Source: JACRAO01 sp964490895 (GTDB taxonomy: Bacteria > Bdellovibrionota > UBA1018). Taken from it: 30,325 nucleotides of DNA. The stretch is taken from NCBI GenBank assembly GCA_964490895.1, contig CAZBEI010000067.1, forward strand, positions 1 through 30,325, read 5' to 3'. The notes below the pieces were generated by a model, which saw only the letters and a program-made list of their open reading frames with translations, did not search any database and was not told the origin of the DNA. The number at the start of each line of letters is the position of its first letter. Position 1 is the stretch's first letter. The position numbers and the translations under genes were made by a program. Shown here piece after piece: positions 1-7,341 of the stretch.

Positions 1-371
1 TGTAAGAAATCTGACAGGCATTTGACTAATCTCCATAATGCTCCCCATTCTCACAATTACACTGGCCATTGAGGCTTGAGTTTCCATAGCTGATTTAAAA
101 AGTTTATAATCTTAGCCACCGTGTCCAACAAGGACTCAAAATTCCAGATTCTGGCTATGGGTTGGATTTTAAAAAAATGTGATTGTCACAGTTTTTCAGA
201 ACGACGCCACTCCAAAGAGGGGGTTGGCGTTATGACCTTGAGCCCTGGCTTTTGATGGCCACGAGGCCAAGAGCTGGGACCAAGAGAGGCGTTTTCTATC
301 TAAGGGCTGTAAGGGAGTGGGTTTTGGCTCCAGCGGTTTTGGAACGATCTGAGATCTGATTTTTGAAGGAT
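1..371. other. Stretch without a recognisable gene
   Basis: I see no convincing gene here. On the minus strand an open frame with an ATG at 87 runs off the left edge (29 codons). It is short, has no clear ribosome-binding site and resembles nothing I recognise, so it could be the start of a truncated gene or chance. Positions about 200-350 are richer in G and C than the AT-rich gene that follows, which hints at a different origin. Confidence 0.4.
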
Positions 372-1067
372 TCATTCATCTCTTTTTTCGTAGAGCTCTC
401 TAACTATTTCACGCAAGGATTTGTACATCTTCTCGGTTTCCACATCCACATTATTGTTAATTTTTTCGAACTCCCAAACTTCTCTTGCCATACTAAACGC
501 TCTAGCTGGATCTAACACATTATTCTGCTTTAGCGTTTTCCACTTCTCATTAAAAATGGCGAGAAACCTCTTATCAATTTTATTTGCTGCTGTCTGATAT
601 ACCATTAACAAGTTCCTTGGTTTCCATTCTAGCAATATCTCAAGCGCAGCTAAGTTCTTTTGAGCCTCGGTAAACTCACCCAATACGGGTCCCTCCGGTA
701 ACGATGGCACCACTGGAGCAATTCCACTTGTATTTTGTAAGCAAATTACATAATCAGAAGTTAAAATTTCCCCATTCTCTTGTTTTGTAAGCACTAACTT
801 AACAGCATAAATTGTCCTTGTAGGACCTCCTATACTTGGAGCTGCAATGCTCTCTAATATTTTTTTCTCTCCTTCTTCTCTTTCAATCACTGTATTTAGC
901 TCCAAATCTGAACCATTTACAGTATAAGTTATGGTGGAGCTATTACCAATACCTTGTTCAAACACAATTAAAGAACCGGTAGCATTTGAGCACCTTTTTG
1001 AGTGCACTCCAGCAAACGCAGAGCTACTGAAAACTATCCAAAATAGAACCAATAAAAATTTATTCAT
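372..1067 (-). CDS. Secreted protein of unknown function
   Basis: The product is 231 residues. It begins with a clear signal peptide: Lys3, a hydrophobic core from Phe4 to about Ser15, and a likely cleavage after Ala-Phe-Ala19. The first ~110 mature residues are Ser/Thr/Gly-rich and look like β-strands, with only two cysteines (Cys26 and one near residue 109). The C-terminal half, after a Pro-rich linker (about 116-128), is charged, helical and Lys/Glu-rich. The start is well supported by an AGGAG six bases upstream of the ATG. The gene is divergent from the regulator/protease pair on the other strand. I do not recognise the family. A periplasmic or secreted location is inferred from the signal peptide alone. 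Confidence 0.75.
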   Translation of the reverse strand: MNKFLLVLFWIVFSSSAFAGVHSKRCSNATGSLIVFEQGIGNSSTITYTVNGSDLELNTVIEREEGEKKILESIAAPSIGGPTRTIYAVKLVLTKQENGEILTSDYVICLQNTSGIAPVVPSLPEGPVLGEFTEAQKNLAALEILLEWKPRNLLMVYQTAANKIDKRFLAIFNEKWKTLKQNNVLDPARAFSMAREVWEFEKINNNVDVETEKMYKSLREIVRELYEKRDE

Positions 1068-1099
1068 ATAATTCTCCTATAAATTTATCTAACCTAAAT

Positions 1100-1128
1100 A
1101 TATTATCTCATCTGAAAATTAAGACCAA
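1100..1128 (-). promoter_or_regulatory. Possible σ70-type promoter of the secreted-protein gene
   Basis: Read on the minus strand, TTGGTC (1128-1123) and TAATAT (1105-1100) are separated by exactly 17 bases and lie about 35 bases upstream of the start codon. Both boxes deviate from consensus and the region is AT-rich, so a chance match is possible. Confidence 0.35.
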
Positions 1129-1192
1129 GTTACATTGAGTAACAAATGCAATTACCCTGGAATATCTGATCGATTTACATCGACACTTAAAG

Positions 1193-2329
1193 ATGATACA
1201 ACCCATCGCAATGAAAACCGAGATTCAGTTGGAAAAAATCATTGAAGCAAACCTGGCAGAACTTCTTGATTTTCGCATACAGGCCGTGGGGGGGGCAGTC
1301 ATTATTTCTTATTACATTGAAGTCCTCATTGCCTATCTTCAGTCTGATCTACCTCGTCTTAATGAACTCAGTAAAACTATTCCAGAGAATCTCAGTCTCA
1401 AAGAATACCAATACCTCAGTCTGATTCTTGCTGTTAGAACTCAGATTCGAAAACGGTTTTTTCATAAAAATGATGTAGAACAACTTCTTGAATACGAAGC
1501 TCCATCTAAAACCTGGAGAGCAGAAGGTTTATTTGTAGCTGCTATGTATTATGAAACAAAGGAAAACAACAAAGCATCTAAAGATCTTTATCTTCGAGCG
1601 ACCCAGGCCTTATCTAAAGTGAAATGTGAGAAAAAATCTGTAAGAGCACTGTTAAATTATGTCGTCATGGAAAGTCGTTTGTACCCAGAAAAAAAATTAA
1701 TTTCTGATTATCTTTTTATTGCTAAAAAAGCTAAAAATGTAGGTGCTCTTTCTGTTTCTGGGGTAGCTTATCTCAATATTTCTAGAGAATATCAAAAAAT
1801 ATTGGCCCTTGAGCTCGCTCTCAAGCATTGTAAATTGGCAATTAAAGAATTAAACTCAGACCACGGCTCGCTTCATTATTATCTTTCAATTGTACACCGT
1901 TGCCACCTCTATCTTGAAATGGGACGCTTTCCAGAAGCACTGCTAGACTACCAAAGAGCTTCGATCTCTCAATTAAGTGAGGTGAGGTGCGCACTTCAAA
2001 TCATTGATGTTCTACTAAAGAAACAAGTAATAAATCAATCCGTAATGACGCAAGCCACTCCCACTTGGAAAGAACGGATTCAAGAACTAAAGTCTGATAA
2101 AAATACCAAATCTTTAACTCAATTAGAGCAAAAACTAGTTGATCTCATTTCTCATGCGTCTTACTCAAAGTTTGATCTCATGGATGCTCTTTATTCATCA
2201 GAAAAAAGTTTTACATCCAAAGAAAACCGATTAAAAGTTCTTATGAGCCGTTTTCGAAAAAAATGTCCAGGACTTCTCATTCGATCAGAAGGAAAGTATT
2301 TTTTAGCGGATGAGGTATTCCTCACGTGA
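1193..2329 (+). CDS. Helical-repeat protein with C-terminal winged-helix domain, putative regulator
   Basis: The 378-residue product has no signal peptide or membrane segment. Residues ~20-290 are a run of amphipathic helix pairs with TPR-like spacing, for example around 115-150, 185-225 and 230-260. Residues ~308-375 resemble the winged-helix domain of OmpR-type regulators: a 'LTQLEQKLVDLI' opening helix, a recognition-helix-like 'NRLKVLMSRFRKKCP', and a wing ending in 'IRSEGKYFLAD'. This is the reverse of the usual SARP/AfsR order, where the winged helix comes first. Its stop overlaps the GTG start of the secreted protease by 4 bases (GTGA), so the two are probably translated together. A second ATG at 1211 is an alternative start; neither has a strong ribosome-binding site. 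DNA binding is inferred from the fold pattern only. Confidence 0.7.
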   Translation: MIQPIAMKTEIQLEKIIEANLAELLDFRIQAVGGAVIISYYIEVLIAYLQSDLPRLNELSKTIPENLSLKEYQYLSLILAVRTQIRKRFFHKNDVEQLLEYEAPSKTWRAEGLFVAAMYYETKENNKASKDLYLRATQALSKVKCEKKSVRALLNYVVMESRLYPEKKLISDYLFIAKKAKNVGALSVSGVAYLNISREYQKILALELALKHCKLAIKELNSDHGSLHYYLSIVHRCHLYLEMGRFPEALLDYQRASISQLSEVRCALQIIDVLLKKQVINQSVMTQATPTWKERIQELKSDKNTKSLTQLEQKLVDLISHASYSKFDLMDALYSSEKSFTSKENRLKVLMSRFRKKCPGLLIRSEGKYFLADEVFLT

Positions 2330-3960
2330 AAAATCTGCTCCTCCTGTTTTTCTTTTGTGTTTTCTCAACCAAAGTCTTGGCTTCAACGCCTTGGCTTCTC
2401 AAAGTTCAATCTACTTATGTGGATCAAGATACTAATTCAGAAGTCACTTATCATGGAACGGGCGTTCTTGTCATAGTAGAGGACCGGTTTTTTGTGCTTA
2501 CAGCGTCTCATGTTTCTCAAGGTGAAAGTCTTCAGATATTTTCTAACAACAAACTTCTTCCTATTATAGGCCGTGTAAGCCGAAACCTTGACGATACTGA
2601 ACTCATTGAGGTGCGGCTAAATCCACCCATAGAGCCATTAGCTGAATGGAATGAGCGGGATCGCTTGTTTGAAGTCCCAGACTCAAAACTCTGGTTTTGG
2701 TGGAGGTTCATTGAAAATACTCGAAGAGGAGGGTTTTCTGAACTTTCGCTCAAAGCCATTCAACTGGATCAAAACGAAACACTATTAATTCGTCATGACC
2801 TTTGGAAAGACTCTGAGCTTCCACAAACATCAAAACCCTTTTATGATCGCTTCTTCCTGAATAACCCCCTCCTAAATTTAGAAAATAGAAATTCAATGCA
2901 CTGGACACTCAGTGGACAAGAAAGAACTACTTCAGTTTACCTCAAATCAGGTACCAGTGGCTCCCCAGCTCTAAAAATGTTCTACCCAGAGAGCTTTAAA
3001 AATGGAGGATCTGGAAAAGATTTCACAATTGCATTATCGGGACTTGCCTCGCACACCCAAAGATTTTCAGAATTCTCCCACTTTACAAGCCCCAGTGTCA
3101 TCGCTCATTTATTGGACCAATACCTTAAACTAAAATTAAATAAAAAAAATATCCAAAAAAATATTTTAGATGAAACCCATTGGAGTCTTCGGTGTGGATT
3201 AACCTATCGATCCATGAATGGATTTCAAGAGATTGCTACAAGCAGTCAGATCGGAAACGGTTCTTCACATGACGGAGGTGGAGGTTTAATTAAAAATTCC
3301 CCTGAAGCAGAGTCTCCAGATGTCTTCGAAAGGTTTAGAATCTCTCCTGGAGTGACTCACAATGGCCACAATGTACTCGCTTATCGAATTAAATATAGAA
3401 ATCAGGTCGCTTATCTTAATGGAAGCCTTTCATCTTATAAACTTCTAAAAGAATGGGGTATTTCTTTAAATATTAATCCCATTGAAACAGCCAATCAAAT
3501 TACAAATATCACCGCAGAACGACTGGGGTTTTATCGGACAAATTTTAGCTTGATTGACAAAGAAGGCAACCGTCTTTCGTATGAAGAAGGTAAAATTAAA
3601 ATCAATATTGTTGACCCGCAATCGCTATTTGGAGAAGTTTTTTCATTTACTTTGGATGAGAATGGAGCACTGATTGGAGGTCATAAACCCTTTTTGCCAA
3701 TCATTCGCATTCGCTCATCAGATGGGGAAAAAGACCTCATTGTTGATCTGACTGAACTTTTCTTCATTGAGCCATCCTACCGTAGAGATACGACTCAATA
3801 TGAGCAAACCTTGAATCCAAAAAAAATCGATTTTGATCGACTCATTAATCTTCTTTTTGATTGTAATAATAAAGTTCGACTTTTTACTAGGATTCAGAAA
3901 CGTGATTCTAACTCAAGAGGCTATGAAAGAATGATTGAATGGGGCACCGAGTCCCGTTAG
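2326..3960 (+). CDS. Secreted trypsin-like serine protease
   Basis: The product is 544 residues. A signal peptide (Lys2, Leu/Phe-rich core, likely cleavage after Ala19) leads into a chymotrypsin-fold domain. The catalytic triad can be read: His62 in 'VLTASHV', Asp89 or Asp90 in 'NLDDTELIEV', and Ser211 in 'SGTSGSP'. The opening strand 'GTGVLV' also fits family S1. Residues ~270-544 form a second, larger region with β-rich character and few cysteines; I do not recognise it, and it may bind substrate or the cell surface. The start codon is GTG, embedded in the stop of the upstream regulator. The coupling suggests that the helical-repeat protein controls or senses the protease, but that is inference. 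Confidence 0.8.
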   Translation: MKNLLLLFFFCVFSTKVLASTPWLLKVQSTYVDQDTNSEVTYHGTGVLVIVEDRFFVLTASHVSQGESLQIFSNNKLLPIIGRVSRNLDDTELIEVRLNPPIEPLAEWNERDRLFEVPDSKLWFWWRFIENTRRGGFSELSLKAIQLDQNETLLIRHDLWKDSELPQTSKPFYDRFFLNNPLLNLENRNSMHWTLSGQERTTSVYLKSGTSGSPALKMFYPESFKNGGSGKDFTIALSGLASHTQRFSEFSHFTSPSVIAHLLDQYLKLKLNKKNIQKNILDETHWSLRCGLTYRSMNGFQEIATSSQIGNGSSHDGGGGLIKNSPEAESPDVFERFRISPGVTHNGHNVLAYRIKYRNQVAYLNGSLSSYKLLKEWGISLNINPIETANQITNITAERLGFYRTNFSLIDKEGNRLSYEEGKIKINIVDPQSLFGEVFSFTLDENGALIGGHKPFLPIIRIRSSDGEKDLIVDLTELFFIEPSYRRDTTQYEQTLNPKKIDFDRLINLLFDCNNKVRLFTRIQKRDSNSRGYERMIEWGTESR

Positions 3961-4149
3961 TATGACCACCATGAAAGATCTTCTGAGTTTTTAGATCCTA
4001 ATTTAATAGCTAGAGCGAGTTCGGAGTTAGCAGCATAAGAGCATAGGAAAAATATCGCGCCAGACAAAGCTTGGATAAGGAGGATTGATTGGATACATCA
4101 TGAAACTTTATATTTCGTCCCAACTGGTGGGAGTCCAGTCTGATCAAAG

Positions 4150-4206
4150 CCGTAGCGGGCAGGTCAGTAGCGAGTCTTGCTGGGTGTCGAGCAATCGCCA
4201 CGGAGG
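4150..4206 (+). promoter_or_regulatory. Possible structured RNA leader before the truncated ORF at 4216
   Basis: Positions 4150-4157 can pair with 4196-4203 (7 of 8 pairs), and inside this a hairpin TTGCT/AGCAA (4177-4181 with 4190-4194) can form. The outer stem takes in the first two bases of the GGAGG ribosome-binding site at 4202-4206, so folding could hide it. I match it to no known riboswitch class. The rest of 3961-4215 shows no gene and is somewhat richer in G and C than its left neighbour. Confidence 0.25.
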
Positions 4207-4215
4207 TGTTCTCTC

Positions 4216-4329
4216 ATGGTCACGGTAGTTTTTAAGAATCTAGATAAATCAGATTTAATAAAAGAGACTGTAATTGTTTTGCTGCTACACATCATAAGTA
4301 CCAAGGAGGCGCCTCTTTGGTACTTATGA
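4216..4329 (+). pseudogene. Truncated 5' end of a ribosome-hibernation-factor-like (HPF/RaiA) gene
   Basis: An ATG follows a good GGAGG site (9-base spacing) and opens a 37-codon frame. Its first 19 residues, 'MVTVVFKNLDKSDLIKETV', look like the first β-strand and start of the first helix of the HPF/YfiA (σ54-modulation) family, which is normally about 95 residues or longer. Codon 20 coincides with the left edge of the 74-bp palindrome. Everything after it is encoded by the palindrome until a TGA at 4327. I read this as a gene cut off by the palindrome or by the rearrangement that made it. The family match rests on a short stretch and is tentative. Confidence 0.4.
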
Positions 4330-4347
4330 TGTGTAGCAGCAAAACAA
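4274..4347. repeat. Near-perfect 74-bp loopless palindrome
   Basis: Two 37-base arms meet at 4310/4311 with no spacer. Every base pairs with its partner except 4305/4316, a G opposite T (a G·U pair in RNA). The match ends abruptly at 4273/4348, with three further pairs beyond that. The centre is GAGGCGCCTC. There is no T-tract next to it, and a rho-independent terminator would have a loop and a shorter stem. It sits exactly between the truncated HPF-like frame and the membrane-protein remnant. Confidence 0.95.
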
Positions 4348-4506
4348 CTACCTGGATGGGTTATTGCGAAGCTTGGGATATGGTTAGTCTTTGCGGTCAT
4401 GGTTGGTATTGTAATCAGAAAGAAATCTTTGGCTAAACCAATATGGCTTGTAACACTTCTACTGGGTGGAGCTGCGGCATACCTCGCCGGTAGCAAACCC
4501 TTTTGA
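4330..4506 (+). pseudogene. C-terminal remnant of an integral membrane protein
   Basis: From just inside the right arm of the palindrome an open frame without any usable start codon runs to a TGA at 4504. The peptide 'LPGWVIAKLGIWLVFAVMVG' and what follows give two good transmembrane helices joined by a short basic loop (IRKKSLAKP), ending in 'LAGSKPF'. This composition is typical of real coding sequence, and a start codon appears only in the middle of the first helix. It is therefore most likely the 3' end of a gene whose front has been lost. The family is not identified; a small four-helix membrane protein is plausible. Confidence 0.45.
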
Positions 4507-4537
4507 ACGCAAAATGATAAAGAGGAGCTAGTGTGGA

Positions 4538-5065
4538 TTGGAGGTGATCTCTAAAAATTTAATTCGCAAATTTGATTCGCGCAAAATCAATTTTCTTGTT
4601 TCTGTCTGTGGAGTATTTGGAAGCCTTTATTTCAGTGAAGTTCTTAAATACCCACCTTGCGTTTTGTGTTGGTATCAGCGAATTGCTTTGTATCCTCTGG
4701 CTCTGATTTATGCGATTGCGCTGTGGTCCGAAGATCAGGCTCACCGAAAGTACGCATTCACATTTATCGTTCTTGGATTTGCCACGGCACTTTATCACAA
4801 CCTGCTCTACTATGGGGTGATTGACCAAGCGATTGTACCATGCTCAGGGGGCGGGGTTTCCTGCACCTCAAGACAGCTAAGGTCTACCTCCACTTGCTCG
4901 ACATGGAATTTCTCCGGGTTGCTACCAACAAATGCCAGTAGTTTAGTAATGTTGAATTCAAAAATACCATTTTGGAAAAACTCATCACCCTCATCAAGCC
5001 CACTCACTATCCAAGCCATTTCTGATCAGTCAACGGCGCAATACATTAAAAATGATGCCTATTGA
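4538..5065 (+). CDS. DsbB-like disulfide-bond oxidoreductase with a replaced C-terminus (possible pseudogene)
   Basis: DsbB-family proteins reoxidise periplasmic thiol oxidases and pass the electrons to quinones. The first ~113 residues match: a first helix (about 18-34), the redox pair in 'CVLCWYQR' (Cys41, Cys44), two further helices, and the periplasmic second pair Cys102/Cys109 in 'PCSGGGVSC'. The family should then continue with the fourth transmembrane helix. Here, from about residue 114 (position ~4878), the frame becomes a 60-residue Ser/Thr-rich hydrophilic tail with no membrane segment. The gene therefore appears truncated and joined to unrelated DNA, and is probably not functional. 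The start is TTG at 4538, with AGAGGAG about 11 bases upstream; a GTG at 4544 is an alternative. Confidence 0.65.
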   Translation: MEVISKNLIRKFDSRKINFLVSVCGVFGSLYFSEVLKYPPCVLCWYQRIALYPLALIYAIALWSEDQAHRKYAFTFIVLGFATALYHNLLYYGVIDQAIVPCSGGGVSCTSRQLRSTSTCSTWNFSGLLPTNASSLVMLNSKIPFWKNSSPSSSPLTIQAISDQSTAQYIKNDAY

Positions 5066-5089
5066 GTAACTCATAAATTTTAAAAACCA

Positions 5090-5521
5090 TTAGTTTTTCG
5101 TCCGCTCATCCAAATCAATAAGGAGTTTAAAAATTTTTCGTCTCGACCAACGGTAAATTCCAAAATCTGAATCAAGCGTCAAAATATCTCCTATCTCAAA
5201 ATCTTCGGCCATACAAACAAGGCAGGCATCTGCAAAAGCCATTGGAACCTTGTCGTATTGGTTGATGAAGTCCATAACTCTGGATTCCTGCCCCGCGAGA
5301 TTCCATGGAATGCGAACAATTCCACTTTGAATATTCTTAAGCACTGCATCGGTTGCACCAGGGATACGTCGGAGCAAATAACAGGCTTCTGCAATAACAG
5401 CTTCACATGTGATCAGTGGTCTCGACAACTCCTTGAGTGCATGAGCGCAATCTTGATGGTACTTTTCAGAACGATCAAGGAGAGCCACAATTCCACCAGT
5501 ATCAAGCAAAATGGGCTTCAC
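5090..5521 (-). CDS. vapC: PIN-domain toxin (VapC-like ribonuclease)
   Basis: The 143-residue length is typical of PIN-domain endoribonucleases of type II toxin-antitoxin systems. The acidic metal-binding residues are all in place: Asp7 in 'ILLDTGGIVALLD', Glu45 in 'AVIAEACYLL', Asp98 in 'MAFADACLV', and Asp117 or Asp119 in 'ILTLDSDF'. The start ATG overlaps the stop of the upstream antitoxin by 4 bases (ATGA). That fits the antitoxin-first order and coupled translation of these modules. VapC-type enzymes usually cut tRNA or 23S rRNA; the target here cannot be told. It lies next to gene debris, as such modules often do. Confidence 0.85.
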   Translation of the reverse strand: MKPILLDTGGIVALLDRSEKYHQDCAHALKELSRPLITCEAVIAEACYLLRRIPGATDAVLKNIQSGIVRIPWNLAGQESRVMDFINQYDKVPMAFADACLVCMAEDFEIGDILTLDSDFGIYRWSRRKIFKLLIDLDERTKN

Positions 5522-5754
5522 TTTCCAAAGTCTTCCAGATGTGTCTTGTTTGAACCTAGATCATTACAATCGGAAGAAAACTGTCCCAATCCTATCCATC
5601 GAGACTTGTGCTTTAAAGTTGCCAGATGAGTTATTGCCATAAGATGGATGCTCTCGCGGACAATCTCAGATTCGGTCTTGCTAAGGGATTTTGAAAGTTT
5701 AGTGAGTTCTCTTTGGGAGTTCTCATCTAAACGTGCTGTTAAGGTTTTTGACAT
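5518..5754 (-). CDS. vapB: Ribbon-helix-helix antitoxin (VapB-like)
   Basis: The 78-residue protein opens with 'MSKTLTARLDENSQREL', the β-strand and first helix of ribbon-helix-helix (CopG/Arc type) repressors, followed by the second helix 'KTESEIVRESIHLMA'. The C-terminal ~35 residues are polar and probably wrap around the toxin. I chose the ATG at 5754 because AGGAG lies 10 bases upstream; the longer frame back to 5808 would include the ribosome-binding site, the -10 box and the operator. It is likely to repress its own promoter through the palindrome at 5770-5795 and to neutralise the PIN toxin encoded directly downstream. Confidence 0.8.
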   Translation of the reverse strand: MSKTLTARLDENSQRELTKLSKSLSKTESEIVRESIHLMAITHLATLKHKSRWIGLGQFSSDCNDLGSNKTHLEDFGK

Positions 5755-5769
5755 AGCATCATTACTCCT

Positions 5770-5804
5770 GTAATACATTATATATATTGTATTACTAAAA
5801 TCAA
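5770..5804 (-). promoter_or_regulatory. Promoter and palindromic operator of the toxin-antitoxin pair
   Basis: On the minus strand TTGATT (5804-5799) and a perfect TATAAT (5782-5777) are 16 bases apart. Positions 5770-5795 form a 26-base palindrome with a single mismatched pair (5778/5787) and outer half-sites GTAATACA/TGTATTAC, covering the -10 box. This is where a ribbon-helix-helix antitoxin would be expected to bind to shut off its own operon. Confidence 0.7.
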
Positions 5805-6103
5805 TCAAAATTAAATCTAATAACCAGCTAATATTATTTGTTTTATTTTAAAACAACCGGCACAAGGGGGTGGGGTTTGAGGATAATCTCAGGGGTCTCG
5901 AGCTCCCCTTATACCGTCTCCCCCAGTTCGTGATTGAGCTAAAACGGTTTCTTCGATCCAACTTGTCAAACGTAAATACGAATCCTGTACAGGTTTTCTT
6001 GAGACTTAAACTTCTAATCGGGATAGTAGGATAATTAAAGCCCTCACAATGACTTATCTCAGGCAGAGATTTGAGAGTAGGGAAAAAATCCAGTGGGTTG
6101 TTG
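5805..6103. other. Intergenic stretch without a convincing gene
   Basis: Between the toxin-antitoxin promoter and the ATPase promoter no gene is convincing. An 87-codon minus-strand frame (5848-6111) exists, but it lacks a ribosome-binding site, is Arg/Ser/Pro-rich and resembles no family I know. A Pro/Arg-rich frame also lies on the opposite strand, as expected of non-coding GC-richer DNA. The part around 5855-5935 is noticeably richer in G and C than its flanks, so it may be a relic of an imported segment. I cannot name it. Confidence 0.4.
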
Positions 6104-6132
6104 TTGACCACACTATAAAAAAAGCGTACTAT
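6104..6132 (+). promoter_or_regulatory. Likely promoter giving a leaderless ATPase mRNA
   Basis: TTGACC (6104-6109) and TACTAT (6127-6132) are separated by 17 bases. The -10 box ends only 8 bases before the ATG at 6141, and no ribosome-binding site is visible. Transcription would therefore begin at or almost at the start codon. Confidence 0.45.
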
Positions 6133-6140
6133 TTTAAAGT

Positions 6141-7307
6141 ATGGTAAGCAGACTTGTTAACCCCCTTATTAAAAAGAGTTTTTTTCTGTTCGGAGCACGG
6201 GGAACTGGAAAATCTACTTGGTTAGCCCAGCATTTCACTAGCGCGGCAGTCTGGGTGGACCTGCTGGATCGAGACACACTTGATCGGTATCTCTCTAACC
6301 CAGGAGGCATCAAGGGATTGTTTGAAGCCCATAGAAACAACGACAAAATCAAATGGATCATTATTGATGAAGTTCAAAAAATTCCTGCTCTTCTTGATAA
6401 TGTTCATAAGGAAATTGAAAATAAACGTTTTAATTTTGCACTTACCGGTTCAAGTGCCAGAAAGTTAAAACGCACTGGAGCCAATCTCCTGGCCGGACGC
6501 GCTGGCTGGAACCAGATGTTTCCCTTTACCTCCTTTGAACTGGGCGCAGCATTTGATCTTCAATCTGCTTTAAGTTGGGGTACATTACCATCACTGTCCG
6601 ACACAAGTGATGAGGCCCTACGAATGGATTATCTTAGGACTTACTCGATGACCTACTTGCGCGAAGAAATCATGCAAGAACAACTGGCACGAAATATCCA
6701 GGCATTTCGAAACTTTTTAGAAGTAGCAGCTCAAATGAATTGCCAAATTATTAATTATTCAAAAATAGCTAAAGACATTGGAGTAGAGGTTCCCACCGTA
6801 CAATCCTATTTTGAGATACTTGAAGACACCTATACTGGCACCATGCTGCCACCCTTTGACCGATCCATCAGAAAAAGACAACGAAAGAACCCAAAGTTTT
6901 ATTTTTTTGATACAGGGGTTCTGCGTTCTTTGACGCGAGCTCTTGCTACTTCTGTCGTTCAAGGATCTTCTTATTATGGAAATTTATTCGAACACTGGGT
7001 CGTTCTTGAATTCTTGAGATATAATGAAATCCTCAAAAAAGATTATCGACTGAGCTATCTTAGAACTAAGGATGATGCTGAGATAGACTTGATTCTCGAA
7101 CGTCCAGGGGAACCCATCATTGCAGTGGAGATAAAATCATCGAAACGAGTGGATGAAGTGGAAGTGGGTCATATGCAAAGATTAGCAGGGGATCTGGGCA
7201 CTAAAGTCCGCATGTACTACCTATCGCTCGATCCCTTGTCCCAAAAAATAGGGAAAGTGGATTGTGTCCCGTGGCAACAAGGAGTGTTTGAAATTATGGG
7301 ATTGTAA
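6141..7307 (+). CDS. AAA-type ATPase with DUF4143 C-terminal domain
   Basis: This 388-residue cytosolic protein has an N-terminal P-loop: Walker A 'GARGTGKS' (Gly18-Ser25), Walker B 'WIIIDEVQ' with Asp76-Glu77, and a sensor motif 'LTGSSARKLKR' near 110. The C-terminal part fits DUF4143. It contains a winged-helix-like segment ('INYSKIAKDIGVEVPTVQSY') and then a nuclease-fold-like core, 'DDAEIDLIL' followed by 'IAVEIKSSK', with the D...ExK spacing of PD-(D/E)XK enzymes. Members are widespread, often horizontally moved, and of uncertain function; some sit beside toxin-antitoxin or defence genes. It follows a VapBC-like pair here but has its own promoter. Length and motifs look intact. Confidence 0.85.
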   Translation: MVSRLVNPLIKKSFFLFGARGTGKSTWLAQHFTSAAVWVDLLDRDTLDRYLSNPGGIKGLFEAHRNNDKIKWIIIDEVQKIPALLDNVHKEIENKRFNFALTGSSARKLKRTGANLLAGRAGWNQMFPFTSFELGAAFDLQSALSWGTLPSLSDTSDEALRMDYLRTYSMTYLREEIMQEQLARNIQAFRNFLEVAAQMNCQIINYSKIAKDIGVEVPTVQSYFEILEDTYTGTMLPPFDRSIRKRQRKNPKFYFFDTGVLRSLTRALATSVVQGSSYYGNLFEHWVVLEFLRYNEILKKDYRLSYLRTKDDAEIDLILERPGEPIIAVEIKSSKRVDEVEVGHMQRLAGDLGTKVRMYYLSLDPLSQKIGKVDCVPWQQGVFEIMGL

Positions 7308-7341
7308 CTTGCCGTTCTCATCGATAGTAATCTTCCAAGAG

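Noticed and set aside
4150..4206. Possible tRNA in the structured segment
   Set aside because: The TTGCT/AGCAA hairpin recalls a T-arm, but there is no seven-base acceptor stem, no GTTCGA-type loop and no anticodon arm at the right spacing.
4164..4496. A 110-codon minus-strand frame through the palindrome
   Set aside because: It is the shadow of the truncated HPF-like and membrane-protein fragments, has no ribosome-binding site, and reads through the palindrome on the wrong strand.
5848..6111. An 87-codon minus-strand frame
   Set aside because: No ribosome-binding site, no recognisable family, and Arg/Ser/Pro-rich composition typical of non-coding DNA read by chance; reported only as part of the intergenic stretch.
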